From Ktedonobacterales bacterium (lineage in GTDB: Bacteria; Chloroflexota; Ktedonobacteria; Ktedonobacterales; JADMIN01): 12,463 nucleotides of DNA. The translations under genes were made by a program, and so were the position numbers. Of the stretch, positions 1 through 6,286 are shown piece after piece (the stretch's first letter is position 1; every line of letters begins with the position of its first letter). The notes under the pieces were generated by a model. That model was not told the DNA's origin. It made no database searches and saw only the letters and a program-made list of their open reading frames with translations. The stretch covers positions 1 to 12,463 of the forward strand of contig JAICVT010000094.1 in assembly GCA_025935235.1 (NCBI GenBank). The letters are read 5' to 3'.

Positions 1-120
1 CGCCAGCCCGGTGGCGAGGCGCTGATGGCGCTCTCGCTGGATGACGCCGTGCCAGAGGCGGCGCTGGACAAGATTCGCCACGCCGACGGCATCATGGACG
101 TGCGCAGCGTCGAACTGTAG
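1..120 (+). CDS. serA: 3-phosphoglycerate dehydrogenase, C-terminal end (ACT domain), partial
   Basis: Frame 1 is open from the window edge to TAG at 118-120 and gives 39 residues. They read GGEALMALSLDDAVPEAAL, then a short helix, and end in DVRSVEL. This is the usual end of the ACT domain of D-3-phosphoglycerate dehydrogenase: a GG(N/E)ALM strand, a D-x-x-VP turn, a helix and a final strand ending VxxVEL. SerA oxidises 3-phosphoglycerate with NAD+ in the first step of serine synthesis, in the cytoplasm; the ACT domain is the regulatory part. The catalytic and NAD-binding domains lie outside the window. Another ACT-domain enzyme is possible, but the wording fits SerA best. A strong hairpin starts 12 nt after the stop. 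Confidence 0.72.
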   Translation, partial: RQPGGEALMALSLDDAVPEAALDKIRHADGIMDVRSVEL

Positions 121-132
121 CCCGTCGGCTCG

Positions 133-161
133 CGCCGCTTGACAGAGCAGATCAAGCGGCG
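133..161 (+). terminator. Perfect 10-bp stem-loop after serA (terminator-like, no T run)
   Basis: The arms CGCCGCTTGA (133-142) and TCAAGCGGCG (152-161) are perfectly complementary around a 9-nt loop. It begins 12 nt after the serA stop, which suits an end-of-transcript hairpin, but no T tract follows. The left arm and loop contain a perfect TTGACA (139-144). Seventeen bases further on is TACCCT, matching a -10 box at only 3 of 6 positions, so a weak promoter for the next gene may overlap the hairpin. Confidence 0.45.
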
Positions 162-163
162 TA

Positions 164-221
164 CCCTTGCCGCGCAGGCGAGCGGCGCGACGGCGCGAGG
201 AGATCGCCCGCGCGGCAAGGG
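164..221 (+). promoter_or_regulatory. Long inverted repeat covering part of the ribosome-binding site of the 508-aa propeller gene
   Basis: Arm CCCTTGCCGCGC (164-175) pairs perfectly with GCGCGGCAAGGG (210-221), 12 bp. After one A-C mismatch (176/209) the stem continues 5 bp inward: GGCGA (177-181) with TCGCC (204-208). The 3' arm runs into the purine-rich AAGGGAGGG (217-225), which is the ribosome-binding site for the ATG at 235. Folding would hide part of that site, so a translational or attenuation control is plausible. No known riboswitch class is recognised. Confidence 0.45.
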
Positions 222-234
222 AGGGCTTGAGGCA

Positions 235-1761
235 ATGAGCGATGACACCAGCAAGCAGCAGGACGCGCGCGGCGCGAGCGAGGGCGATGAGCTGATCCGG
301 CGGCAGGCGGCGCTGCGGGCGCTGGCGCAGAGCGCGACCCAGCAGCCTACCAGCGCGCCAGCCACTCCCACTCCCTCGGCTCCGAAGGTAGCGACCACCA
401 CACGCAAGGCGAGCGCGCCCGCCCGTGGCGGCTTCGCTACGCTGATCGCTGGCGAGCGGAAGGCGGGCAGGCGGCGCGGCGTCCTCGTCGGCGTCTCGCT
501 GGCGCTGCTCGTGGCGGTGGTGGCGGTCGGGATCATCGGCGCGCGGGCGTATCTGGCCCGGCGCGCGGCCACGCTGCCGAAGCCCGTGCTGCGGCTCGAT
601 CCGCTCGGTCAGAGCAACTTTGGCTGCATCAACGACATCGCATGGTCGCCTGACGGCTCGCAAATCGCGGCGCTGGGTGGGCTACAAGGCAATTGCGGCG
701 GCGCCTCGACCGATTCGCCGACCGACGCCGTCTTGATCTACAGCGCCGCATCTGGCAAGGTCATCACCCAGCTTCAGCCCGATCCGGTCGTCTTCGATTC
801 CGCCGCCTTCAAACAGTTCGCAGCCGCCAACCACGAGGCGGGGCAGCAGACGACGATCGGCATCCAGTCGTTGACGTGGACCCACGACCAGCAGGCGCTC
901 CTGATGTCGTATGGCGTCTCGGTTCAGTTCCCAGAAGGCCAGAGCGGGGTCGTGCCAAGCATGGCCGGCATCCTGCGGTTGGGAATTCGCAACGCCGCGC
1001 TGACCAAACTGTGGACGGATCCCGCCGCGAACACGATTGTGAATGGGATGTGGCCATACTGGGATCTGGTGAGCGGCAAGCTCTCCGCCCTGCCGCCGCC
1101 TCCGGTGGCCACGCTGTACCGCTGGAACAGCGACGGCACGATCAGCGCCGCCGGCTCGGCGGCGGGCAAACCGGTTGGCTCGCCCAGCGCGGGGCAGACC
1201 TTCTCCATCTGGCAGCCGGGCGTGCTGGGGCTGGCCCAGAGCGACATACCTGGCTCACCGACTGCCGTGGCGCCACAGGATGTCGAGTGGGGCGCCCAAT
1301 TCGCGGCGCTCTCACCAGACGGGCGCTACTTCTATCAGTATTTCCCGTCAGCATATGGCAGCCTCGTCCCACCCTCGACCCACCAGTTGTTCCCGCATGA
1401 GCCGCGCATCGAGCCGCATGACGCGGCGCTGGTGGCGCTGGCGAAGCGGCTCGCGGCAACGCCACAGACGGGACGCTCGTCGGCGCAGTATCTGGTGGCG
1501 TGGCGGCCCGATGGACGGCTGCTTGCCACAGTGACGCAGAATTACGCTGACTCCACCGCCCTCCCCAAGCTCACCGTATCGCTCTATGATACGGCGTCGG
1601 GCAAACTGGCCAAGCAGCTCACCCCCGACTTCAGCGGCTTGCCATCGGGATCGGCGGGCATAGGGCTACTTGTGTGGTCGCCCGATGGCAAGCGCCTGCT
1701 GCTCGTGGACAACATCTACGGCGCCATCACCATCTGGGGGCCGGGCGCGCTGCCCGCCTGA
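235..1761 (+). CDS. Membrane-anchored WD40/PD40-like beta-propeller protein, copy 1
   Basis: A 508-aa protein in three parts. A polar, probably cytoplasmic N-terminus (about 1-80) carries RRQAALRALAQS at 22-33. One hydrophobic helix follows (about 82-106, preceded by RRR). The rest, probably outside the membrane, bears six TolB/PD40-like blade motifs: AWSPDG (136-141), TWTHDQ (214-219), RWNSDG (296-301), LSPDG (359-363), AWRPDG (422-427) and WSPDG (481-485). Its only cysteines are C131 and C154. The frame can be extended to a TTG at 139, but ATG 235 is preferred: it has AAGGGAGGG at 217-225, the paralogue at 2454 aligns from here, and the extra 32 codons would lie across two strong inverted repeats. 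Such propellers usually bind proteins or ligands; no enzymatic residues or exact function are recognised. Confidence 0.82.
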   Translation: MSDDTSKQQDARGASEGDELIRRQAALRALAQSATQQPTSAPATPTPSAPKVATTTRKASAPARGGFATLIAGERKAGRRRGVLVGVSLALLVAVVAVGIIGARAYLARRAATLPKPVLRLDPLGQSNFGCINDIAWSPDGSQIAALGGLQGNCGGASTDSPTDAVLIYSAASGKVITQLQPDPVVFDSAAFKQFAAANHEAGQQTTIGIQSLTWTHDQQALLMSYGVSVQFPEGQSGVVPSMAGILRLGIRNAALTKLWTDPAANTIVNGMWPYWDLVSGKLSALPPPPVATLYRWNSDGTISAAGSAAGKPVGSPSAGQTFSIWQPGVLGLAQSDIPGSPTAVAPQDVEWGAQFAALSPDGRYFYQYFPSAYGSLVPPSTHQLFPHEPRIEPHDAALVALAKRLAATPQTGRSSAQYLVAWRPDGRLLATVTQNYADSTALPKLTVSLYDTASGKLAKQLTPDFSGLPSGSAGIGLLVWSPDGKRLLLVDNIYGAITIWGPGALPA

Positions 1762-1776
1762 GCGGTAAAAGCCGCT
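1761..1776 (+). terminator. Short stem-loop at the stop of propeller copy 1
   Basis: AGCGGT and GCCGCT pair over 6 bp (one G-U) around an AAAA loop, starting at the last base of the stop codon and followed by CTCTT. A weak intrinsic terminator is possible, but the stem is short and the following T content is low. Confidence 0.3.
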
Positions 1777-1861
1777 CTCTTCGCGCGTCATATGGTGGGA
1801 GCGGCATACTCGCAGTCGGCGCACAGGTCTCTATTACTTCACGGAGCAAAGGAAGAAGCAC

Positions 1862-2350
1862 ATGTCCATGCCAGATCTTCAGTTGCTCCGCCTCGATCAC
1901 GCGCCCGCCCTGCTGGCGTTCGAGCGAGAGAATCGAGCGTACTTCGCGGCTTCGATTCCAGATCGGGGGGACGAGTTCTTTGCCGAGTTCGACGCGCGGT
2001 TTGCGCAACTGCTCGCAGGGCAGGCCGCCGGAACAGATTACTTCTACCTGCTGGTAGCCGAGGGCGGCGAGGTGGTGGGGCGGGTGAACCTGTACGAGGT
2101 GGCGGATGGGTCGGCGGAACTCGGATACCGGATCGCGCAGAAGGCTGCGGGGCAAGGTCTGGCCACAGCGGCGGTGCGCAAGGTGCGCGAGCTTGCCGCC
2201 ACTGAGTATGGACTCACCAGGCTGCGCGCACGGGTCACGTTGGATAACCCAGCCTCGCGCAAGGCGCTTGAACACAACGGATTCGTCGCCGCTGGTGAGC
2301 TCACGCTCAACGGCAAGCCAGCCAGATCCTACATCTGCGAGCTTCGGTGA
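1862..2350 (+). CDS. GNAT-family N-acetyltransferase, RimJ/RimL-like
   Basis: A 162-aa protein of normal length for a single GNAT domain. Motif A for acetyl-CoA is seen as YRIAQKAAGQGLA (89-101), with the Q-x-x-A-G-Q-G-L-A pyrophosphate loop. Motif B follows as NPASRKALEHNGF (129-141), typical of RimJ/RimL-type enzymes that acetylate protein N-termini or small amines from acetyl-CoA in the cytoplasm. The ATG at 1862 has AAGGAAG (1849-1855) six bases upstream; a second ATG two codons later is less well placed. The gene sits between the two propeller paralogues, 100 nt after the first and 103 nt before the second, on the same strand. Whether it acts with them is unknown. The substrate cannot be told from sequence. 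Confidence 0.88.
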   Translation: MSMPDLQLLRLDHAPALLAFERENRAYFAASIPDRGDEFFAEFDARFAQLLAGQAAGTDYFYLLVAEGGEVVGRVNLYEVADGSAELGYRIAQKAAGQGLATAAVRKVRELAATEYGLTRLRARVTLDNPASRKALEHNGFVAAGELTLNGKPARSYICELR

Positions 2351-2453
2351 CGCAGCACGCGCATGTCACTCCGAGCACGCTTCTGTGAGCGCCCCTGCTG
2401 AATAGTTACCCTGGAGGAGCGATTCGTCGCCAGACAAGAGAGGATGTGGCGCA

Positions 2454-4052
2454 ATGGACGATGACGTTCGCGACACGCAGGCGGGCCAGGCGGATCACCC
2501 AGCAGATGAGCAGGACGAGGCCGAGAGCGCCGCCCGGCGGCATGCGGCGCTGCGGGCCTTCGCGCAGAGTCAGAGCCAGCAGCAGGCCACGGCTGAGACT
2601 ACACGCGCCGAGCCAGCCCGCGTCAGCGCAACCCATCCGCCCGCGCCGTCCTCCGCTCTCACACGACAGCGCAGCCAGCCACCCGGCCTGCGCGGCCCAC
2701 GACGGGGCGCGCTCATCAGCTTCGCGGTTGCCGCCGTGGCCATCATCGCCATCATCGCGATCATCGCCATCATCGCGGTCGGCCTCCCCAATCTGGCAGC
2801 GACGCGCAGCCCGACGACAGGCAAATCTTCCGCCGCGCCGCCGACGACGCAGCCCATCGTGCGGATCAATCCGTTGGGCGACGGGCTGATGTGCGTGGGA
2901 GACATCGCGTGGTCGCCCGATAGCGCGCAGATCGCCGTGCTGGGCAATACAGATCGCTGTGGGCCGTCATCCGAAGGTGAGCAAGCGACTGGCATTTATA
3001 TCTACGACGCGCGCACGGGCAAGCTCGCGCAGCAATTGCAGCCCGATCTCGCCGTGTTTGGCTCGTCGCCTGTCCAGGAAGCCATCATCAAAAGCAGGTC
3101 GAACCCCTACAATACTCCCGAACTGAGTTACACGGCCCTCGTCTGGACTCCCGACGGCAAGACGCTGCTGCTGCCCTACCAGGTCGAGACATCCGCCCCC
3201 AATGCCAAGGTAGCGACCTATGTCACGGGCCTGCTGCGGTTGGGAATCCATAGCTCCTCTGCTACCAGCGTCTGGATCGACACGACGCATCCCCAGCAGA
3301 CCGGCGTGCCAGAGCGCTGGGATCTGGCGACGGGTAAGCCCGTGACGCCGCCACCGTCCAGCGCTGCCAGCGCCTACCTCTGGGCGAGCGACGGCAGCCT
3401 CGCCATGAATACCCCATCCGCCAACGGCGCCATCGGCAATCCCGCTGGTGGGCAGAGCTTCAGCGTCTGGCAACCGGGCTATCTGCTCTATCAACTGTCG
3501 GGGGGAAATCTCGCGGACACGGGCGCCAGCGACTCCGCGCCTGTGAAGGGCGATGTCGGCTGGAGCCCAACCATCATGCCGCTCTCGCCAGACGGGCGCT
3601 ACTTCGACACCTATGTGGCGTATTCGTTCGACACCTTCGACAGCCTGACACCGCCCTCCACACAGCATGTTTCCCCGTCTGAGGCGACGCTCGCGCCGCA
3701 TGACAAGGCGCTGCTGGCGCTGGCGCAGCAGATGACGCAGGCGACCGGCGACCTCACGCAGCAGCCGGGCTACGCAATAGCATGGCGGCCCGATGGCAAG
3801 CGAATGGCGGCGGTCGGCCTGAACGCCAACGTGGCCAATACGGCGACACCGCCGAGCGCGCTGACCGTCACCGTCTATGACACCGCCAGCGGTCAGGTGG
3901 TCAAGCGCTTCACGCCTGATTGGACCGGCCTGAGCACACGCGACGCGTCTCTGGAAATGGCGCAGTGGTCGCCCGATGGCAAGCGCCTGCTGCTGGAGGA
4001 CAACGTCTACGGCGCGATCACCATCTGGGGGCCGGGCGCGCTGCCCGCATAG
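2454..4052 (+). CDS. Membrane-anchored WD40/PD40-like beta-propeller protein, copy 2
   Basis: A 532-aa paralogue of the gene at 235-1761 with the same layout. The charged, probably cytoplasmic N-terminus carries RRHAALRAFAQS (28-39). One membrane helix (about 86-110) is built partly from an AII triplet repeated four times (96-107). The outer region has six blade motifs: AWSPDS (152-157), VWTPDG (230-235), LWASDG (309-314), LSPDG (377-381), AWRPDG (443-448) and QWSPDG (504-509). The only cysteines are C147 and C169, matching C131/C154 of the other copy. ATG 2454 follows AGAGAGG (2437-2443) with a 10-base gap, and no in-frame start lies close upstream. The last 16 or so residues are almost identical to copy 1. 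Function is unknown; a sensor or protein-binding role at the outer membrane face is inference. Confidence 0.84.
   Translation: MDDDVRDTQAGQADHPADEQDEAESAARRHAALRAFAQSQSQQQATAETTRAEPARVSATHPPAPSSALTRQRSQPPGLRGPRRGALISFAVAAVAIIAIIAIIAIIAVGLPNLAATRSPTTGKSSAAPPTTQPIVRINPLGDGLMCVGDIAWSPDSAQIAVLGNTDRCGPSSEGEQATGIYIYDARTGKLAQQLQPDLAVFGSSPVQEAIIKSRSNPYNTPELSYTALVWTPDGKTLLLPYQVETSAPNAKVATYVTGLLRLGIHSSSATSVWIDTTHPQQTGVPERWDLATGKPVTPPPSSAASAYLWASDGSLAMNTPSANGAIGNPAGGQSFSVWQPGYLLYQLSGGNLADTGASDSAPVKGDVGWSPTIMPLSPDGRYFDTYVAYSFDTFDSLTPPSTQHVSPSEATLAPHDKALLALAQQMTQATGDLTQQPGYAIAWRPDGKRMAAVGLNANVANTATPPSALTVTVYDTASGQVVKRFTPDWTGLSTRDASLEMAQWSPDGKRLLLEDNVYGAITIWGPGALPA
2739..2774 (+). repeat. 9-bp tandem repeat x4 coding the membrane helix
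   Basis: Four in-frame units of GC(C/G)ATCATC, each coding Ala-Ile-Ile, make up the core of the predicted transmembrane helix of propeller copy 2. The units differ only at the third base of the Ala codon. The corresponding helix in copy 1 is not repetitive, so the array arose after the duplication or was lost in copy 1. Confidence 0.85.
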
Positions 4053-4077
4053 GGAGCGAGCCTCTCCCCCTGCCCCC

Positions 4078-4095
4078 TCCCCTCCAGGGAGGGGA
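4078..4095. repeat. GC-rich palindrome between convergent genes
   Basis: TCCCCTCC (4078-4085) and GGAGGGGA (4088-4095) are exact inverse complements separated by AG. It lies 25 bases after the stop of propeller copy 2. It resembles the arms of the neighbouring element at 4149-4185 and may add to transcription stop or belong to the same dispersed repeat. Confidence 0.5.
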
Positions 4096-4148
4096 ACTCT
4101 GGCCAGGGATGGCGGCGATGGCGGGCGCCGCGATTCATTGGGCGATGA

Positions 4149-4185
4149 CCCCCGCCCCCTCTTCCCGTGTGAGAGGGGGCGGGGG
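4149..4185. terminator. Perfect 14-bp GC hairpin between convergent gene ends
   Basis: CCCCCGCCCCCTCT (4149-4162) pairs perfectly with AGAGGGGGCGGGGG (4172-4185) around a 9-nt loop. It stands between the converging ends of the propeller gene (4052) and the 626-aa gene (4193), so it could stop transcription from both sides. There is no T run on either side. The arms resemble the intergenic repeats at 6161, 6253 and 7235, so it may equally be a copy of a dispersed palindromic repeat. Confidence 0.45.
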
Positions 4186-4192
4186 AGTGAGG

Positions 4193-6073
4193 TCAGCGGT
4201 TCGCTCCAGCCGCCGCGCCGCGGCCATCGGCGCCACGACGCATGCGGATGGCTTCGGCGCGGGCCACCGCATCGCCGCGCACGCCGCCCAGCTCGTGGTC
4301 GAGGATGCGCCGCGCGATGGCGATGCTCGCTGCGTAGGTCGAATCCATCCCGTAGTAGGAAAGGCTGCCCGCGCCGAGATTCTTGCCGCGCGTGTAGGGC
4401 GTGTCGGAGGCGTAGTGAATGATGCCCAGGTCGAAGGGCAGCCGCGCGAAGTTGATGTTCTCGCCGTTCGGATAGCGCGTCATGTAGAGGCTCTCATAGA
4501 CCGCGTCGAGGTAGGGGCCAGACTCCATCTCCACCACGCTGTAGTTGGCGCGATAGTAGAAGTCGAGGTAGGCGCGGTTCTGCAAGAACGTGCCCTTGGA
4601 TGAGACGGCGCGCTGGTTGTCGAGCACGGCGCCAAAGACCAGATTGCTGGCGACATCGGCGGCGCTGAAGCAGTTGTCGAGCCAGTAGGTGTTGAGGCTG
4701 TGTTCGTCCAGCACGACATTCGAGATCATCACATCGCCGATGCTGCCGTTGAGGGTCGCCGCCTTGCCGAGAATGTAGACACCCTTCACCTGCGTCAGAT
4801 TCTCAACCACCTCGCGTAGCACACGATAGGCCGCCATCCCCAGCGGATAGTCAATGTTGATAATGATGCCGCGGCTGTCGGCCAGCCGCTCCACGCCCGG
4901 CACGCGCACGCGCGGATCGAGGTCGTCGGCGTGCAGGCGCGAGAGGTCCATCACCTGCACGTCAATTTCCAGCCCCTGCCGCGCGCCGATCTGCCAGATG
5001 CCGCGCTCCTGCTCCTCAACCGGCTTGCTGCGCGCGAAGCCCTGCCCGGCGGGCGTCTTCTGATATTCACGGGCGGCGTAGTAAAGGAAGTTCTGCCAGT
5101 TGCCCGGCGCGCGGCTCTCTTTCAGCTTGCGCGCCTCCTCCGCCAGAAAGGTATCGGCGCCTGCCAGGGCGAAGCGTGTCAGTTCGTCCTCGCGGCGGCG
5201 CGCCACGCCAGAGAAGAGGTTGGCCAGGCTGTGGGTGTTGCTGGAGACGAAGTAGACCGGGCGGCGTTGCAGCCGCGCCTCATCCAGCAACTTGGCGACC
5301 GGATTCCACCACTTGCGCGTGGCGCGCACGAAGCCGACGTGCGAGCCACCCAGCATGCGCAGCGTGAAGTTCTTGCGCTCGCGGCCAATCGCCAGCAGGT
5401 TGACCCAGACGTTGTCGCCCCACATCACTTCGAGGCGGCGCCAGTCTTCGATGCTGACGTGCAGCCGCTCGCGCACCACCTTGCTGATCTCGGCATAGAC
5501 CGGCGATGAGCGCTCGACGCGGCTCTCCAGCAGTTGCATGGTAGTGGGGTCGGCGCTGAGCAGCCAGTGAAACTTGTTCCACTCGATCTGCAATCCCACC
5601 AGCGTCGGCACGATGTCGTCTGTGTCGCTGACGCTGGCGATGAAGACGGCCAGCGTGGTCTTGCCGTCATAGAACCACTTGCGGCGGCGCGCGGGGGCGG
5701 TCAGCGCCTGCCACTGCTCCACCTGGAAGCCGTGCTGGGCGAAGATTTCATCGGACTGGCCGAGCAGGATCTTGGAGCTGGTGAGAATGGCGGCGGGCAG
5801 GCGCAGCATGGTGTAGATGAAGGCCGACATGTCGGGGTCGCTGCTGCGCGCATCGGGATGCAGCACCGAGTCAATGTTATAGTGCGCCTGCACCAGGGCC
5901 TTCAGCCCGACCTCGCCTGAGCTACGGAGCAGCGACTGGTAGGTTCGGATGTACATCTCGACTTCGCGCGTGCCGGCCTCGTGCTGCTCTTCCACAGCGT
6001 CCAGCGCGGAGCCGGGCGCGTTGGGCAGAGCGCCGCTGCGCTCCGCGCGCCGGAGATCCTTGGAATCTGCCAC
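4193..6073 (-). CDS. Conserved-looking large protein with a nucleoside-phosphorylase-like C-terminal region
   Basis: No family name is recalled with confidence (possibly a Chloroflexota DUF). Residue numbers here count from the TTG at 6079. The N-terminal 380 residues are mainly helical, polar and Trp-rich, without a known motif. Residues 403-595 look like the phosphorylase superfamily (PNP/UDP, MTA/SAH nucleosidase, AMP nucleosidase): a GVYILGKAATLNG strand-turn (433-445), IGDVMIS (447-453), VVEMES (515-520, like the ribose-binding xEMEx motif), and YASDTP (556-561), where Asp559 fits the catalytic Asp. No signal peptide or membrane helix, so cytoplasmic. The frame opens with TTG at 6079, but GGGGGAG (6080-6086) touches that TTG and lies 6 nt before a GTG at 6073. 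GTG is therefore preferred (626 aa, two residues shorter). A good promoter lies just upstream. Glycosidic-bond cleavage or phosphorolysis is inference. Confidence 0.8.
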   Translation of the reverse strand: MADSKDLRRAERSGALPNAPGSALDAVEEQHEAGTREVEMYIRTYQSLLRSSGEVGLKALVQAHYNIDSVLHPDARSSDPDMSAFIYTMLRLPAAILTSSKILLGQSDEIFAQHGFQVEQWQALTAPARRRKWFYDGKTTLAVFIASVSDTDDIVPTLVGLQIEWNKFHWLLSADPTTMQLLESRVERSSPVYAEISKVVRERLHVSIEDWRRLEVMWGDNVWVNLLAIGRERKNFTLRMLGGSHVGFVRATRKWWNPVAKLLDEARLQRRPVYFVSSNTHSLANLFSGVARRREDELTRFALAGADTFLAEEARKLKESRAPGNWQNFLYYAAREYQKTPAGQGFARSKPVEEQERGIWQIGARQGLEIDVQVMDLSRLHADDLDPRVRVPGVERLADSRGIIINIDYPLGMAAYRVLREVVENLTQVKGVYILGKAATLNGSIGDVMISNVVLDEHSLNTYWLDNCFSAADVASNLVFGAVLDNQRAVSSKGTFLQNRAYLDFYYRANYSVVEMESGPYLDAVYESLYMTRYPNGENINFARLPFDLGIIHYASDTPYTRGKNLGAGSLSYYGMDSTYAASIAIARRILDHELGGVRGDAVARAEAIRMRRGADGRGAAAGANR

Positions 6074-6113
6074 TCTCAACTCCCCCGTTTCGCCATCTGT
6101 GCCAGTTCGCGTT

Positions 6114-6142
6114 ATTATACCCGACTGCCGTGCGGTCGGCAG
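6114..6142 (-). promoter_or_regulatory. Sigma-70-type promoter for the 626-aa gene, with overlapping inverted repeat
   Basis: On the minus strand a perfect TATAAT occupies 6119-6114, and 17 bases upstream CTGCCG (6142-6137) gives a weak -35 (3 of 6 matches). The start of transcription would fall near 6107, leaving a leader of about 34 bases before GTG 6073. CTGCCG (6125-6130) and CGGCAG (6137-6142) form a 6-bp inverted repeat across the spacer and -35, a possible repressor or LysR-type operator. Confidence 0.6.
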
Positions 6143-6160
6143 CGCGAAGTCCTATGCGGC

Positions 6161-6187
6161 CCCCTCCGCCGCTGTGCGAGAGAGGGG
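6161..6187. repeat. Intergenic GC palindrome with CCCCTC/GAGGGG arms
   Basis: CCCCTC (6161-6166) and GAGGGG (6182-6187) form a 6-bp stem around a 15-nt loop, between the LysR stop and the promoter of the 626-aa gene. Its wording, including a GTGCGAGAG stretch close to the GTGTGAGAG at 4149-4185, suggests it is a decayed copy of the same repeat family. Confidence 0.4.
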
Positions 6188-6252
6188 AGCTACGGGCGCC
6201 GTCGCGCTGGCAGCGGGATCCACAACACCGCCAGTGGCAACATTCCGCTCCT

Positions 6253-6283
6253 TCTCCCAGAGGGAGAGGGCCGGGGTGAGGGT
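6253..6283. repeat. Intergenic palindromic repeat, CTCCC/GGGAG type followed by CCGGGGTGAGGG
   Basis: TCTCCC (6253-6258) and GGGAGA (6262-6267) form a tight hairpin, followed by GGGCCGGGGTGAGGG. This wording matches a palindromic element often seen between genes in unrelated GC-rich bacteria. It lies just 3' of the LysR stop (6287-6289 on the minus strand), so it could also end that transcript. Confidence 0.5.
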
Positions 6284-6286
6284 CCG

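Noticed and set aside
139..234. N-terminal extension of propeller copy 1 from a TTG at 139
   Set aside because: The 32 extra codons cover two strong inverted repeats, the paralogue lacks them, and ATG 235 has a good ribosome site.
1727..2275. 182-residue minus-strand frame opposite the RimJ/RimL-like gene
   Set aside because: It overlaps the clear GNAT motifs on the plus strand and spans a gene boundary; no domain is visible.
2967..3701. 244-residue minus-strand frame opposite propeller copy 2
   Set aside because: It lies wholly inside a well-supported gene with paralogue evidence and has no recognisable domain.
4193..6286. A defence island around the phosphorylase-like protein and LysR gene
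   Set aside because: No nuclease, toxin, helicase, mobile element or other defence partner is adjacent; the neighbours are ordinary regulators and enzymes.
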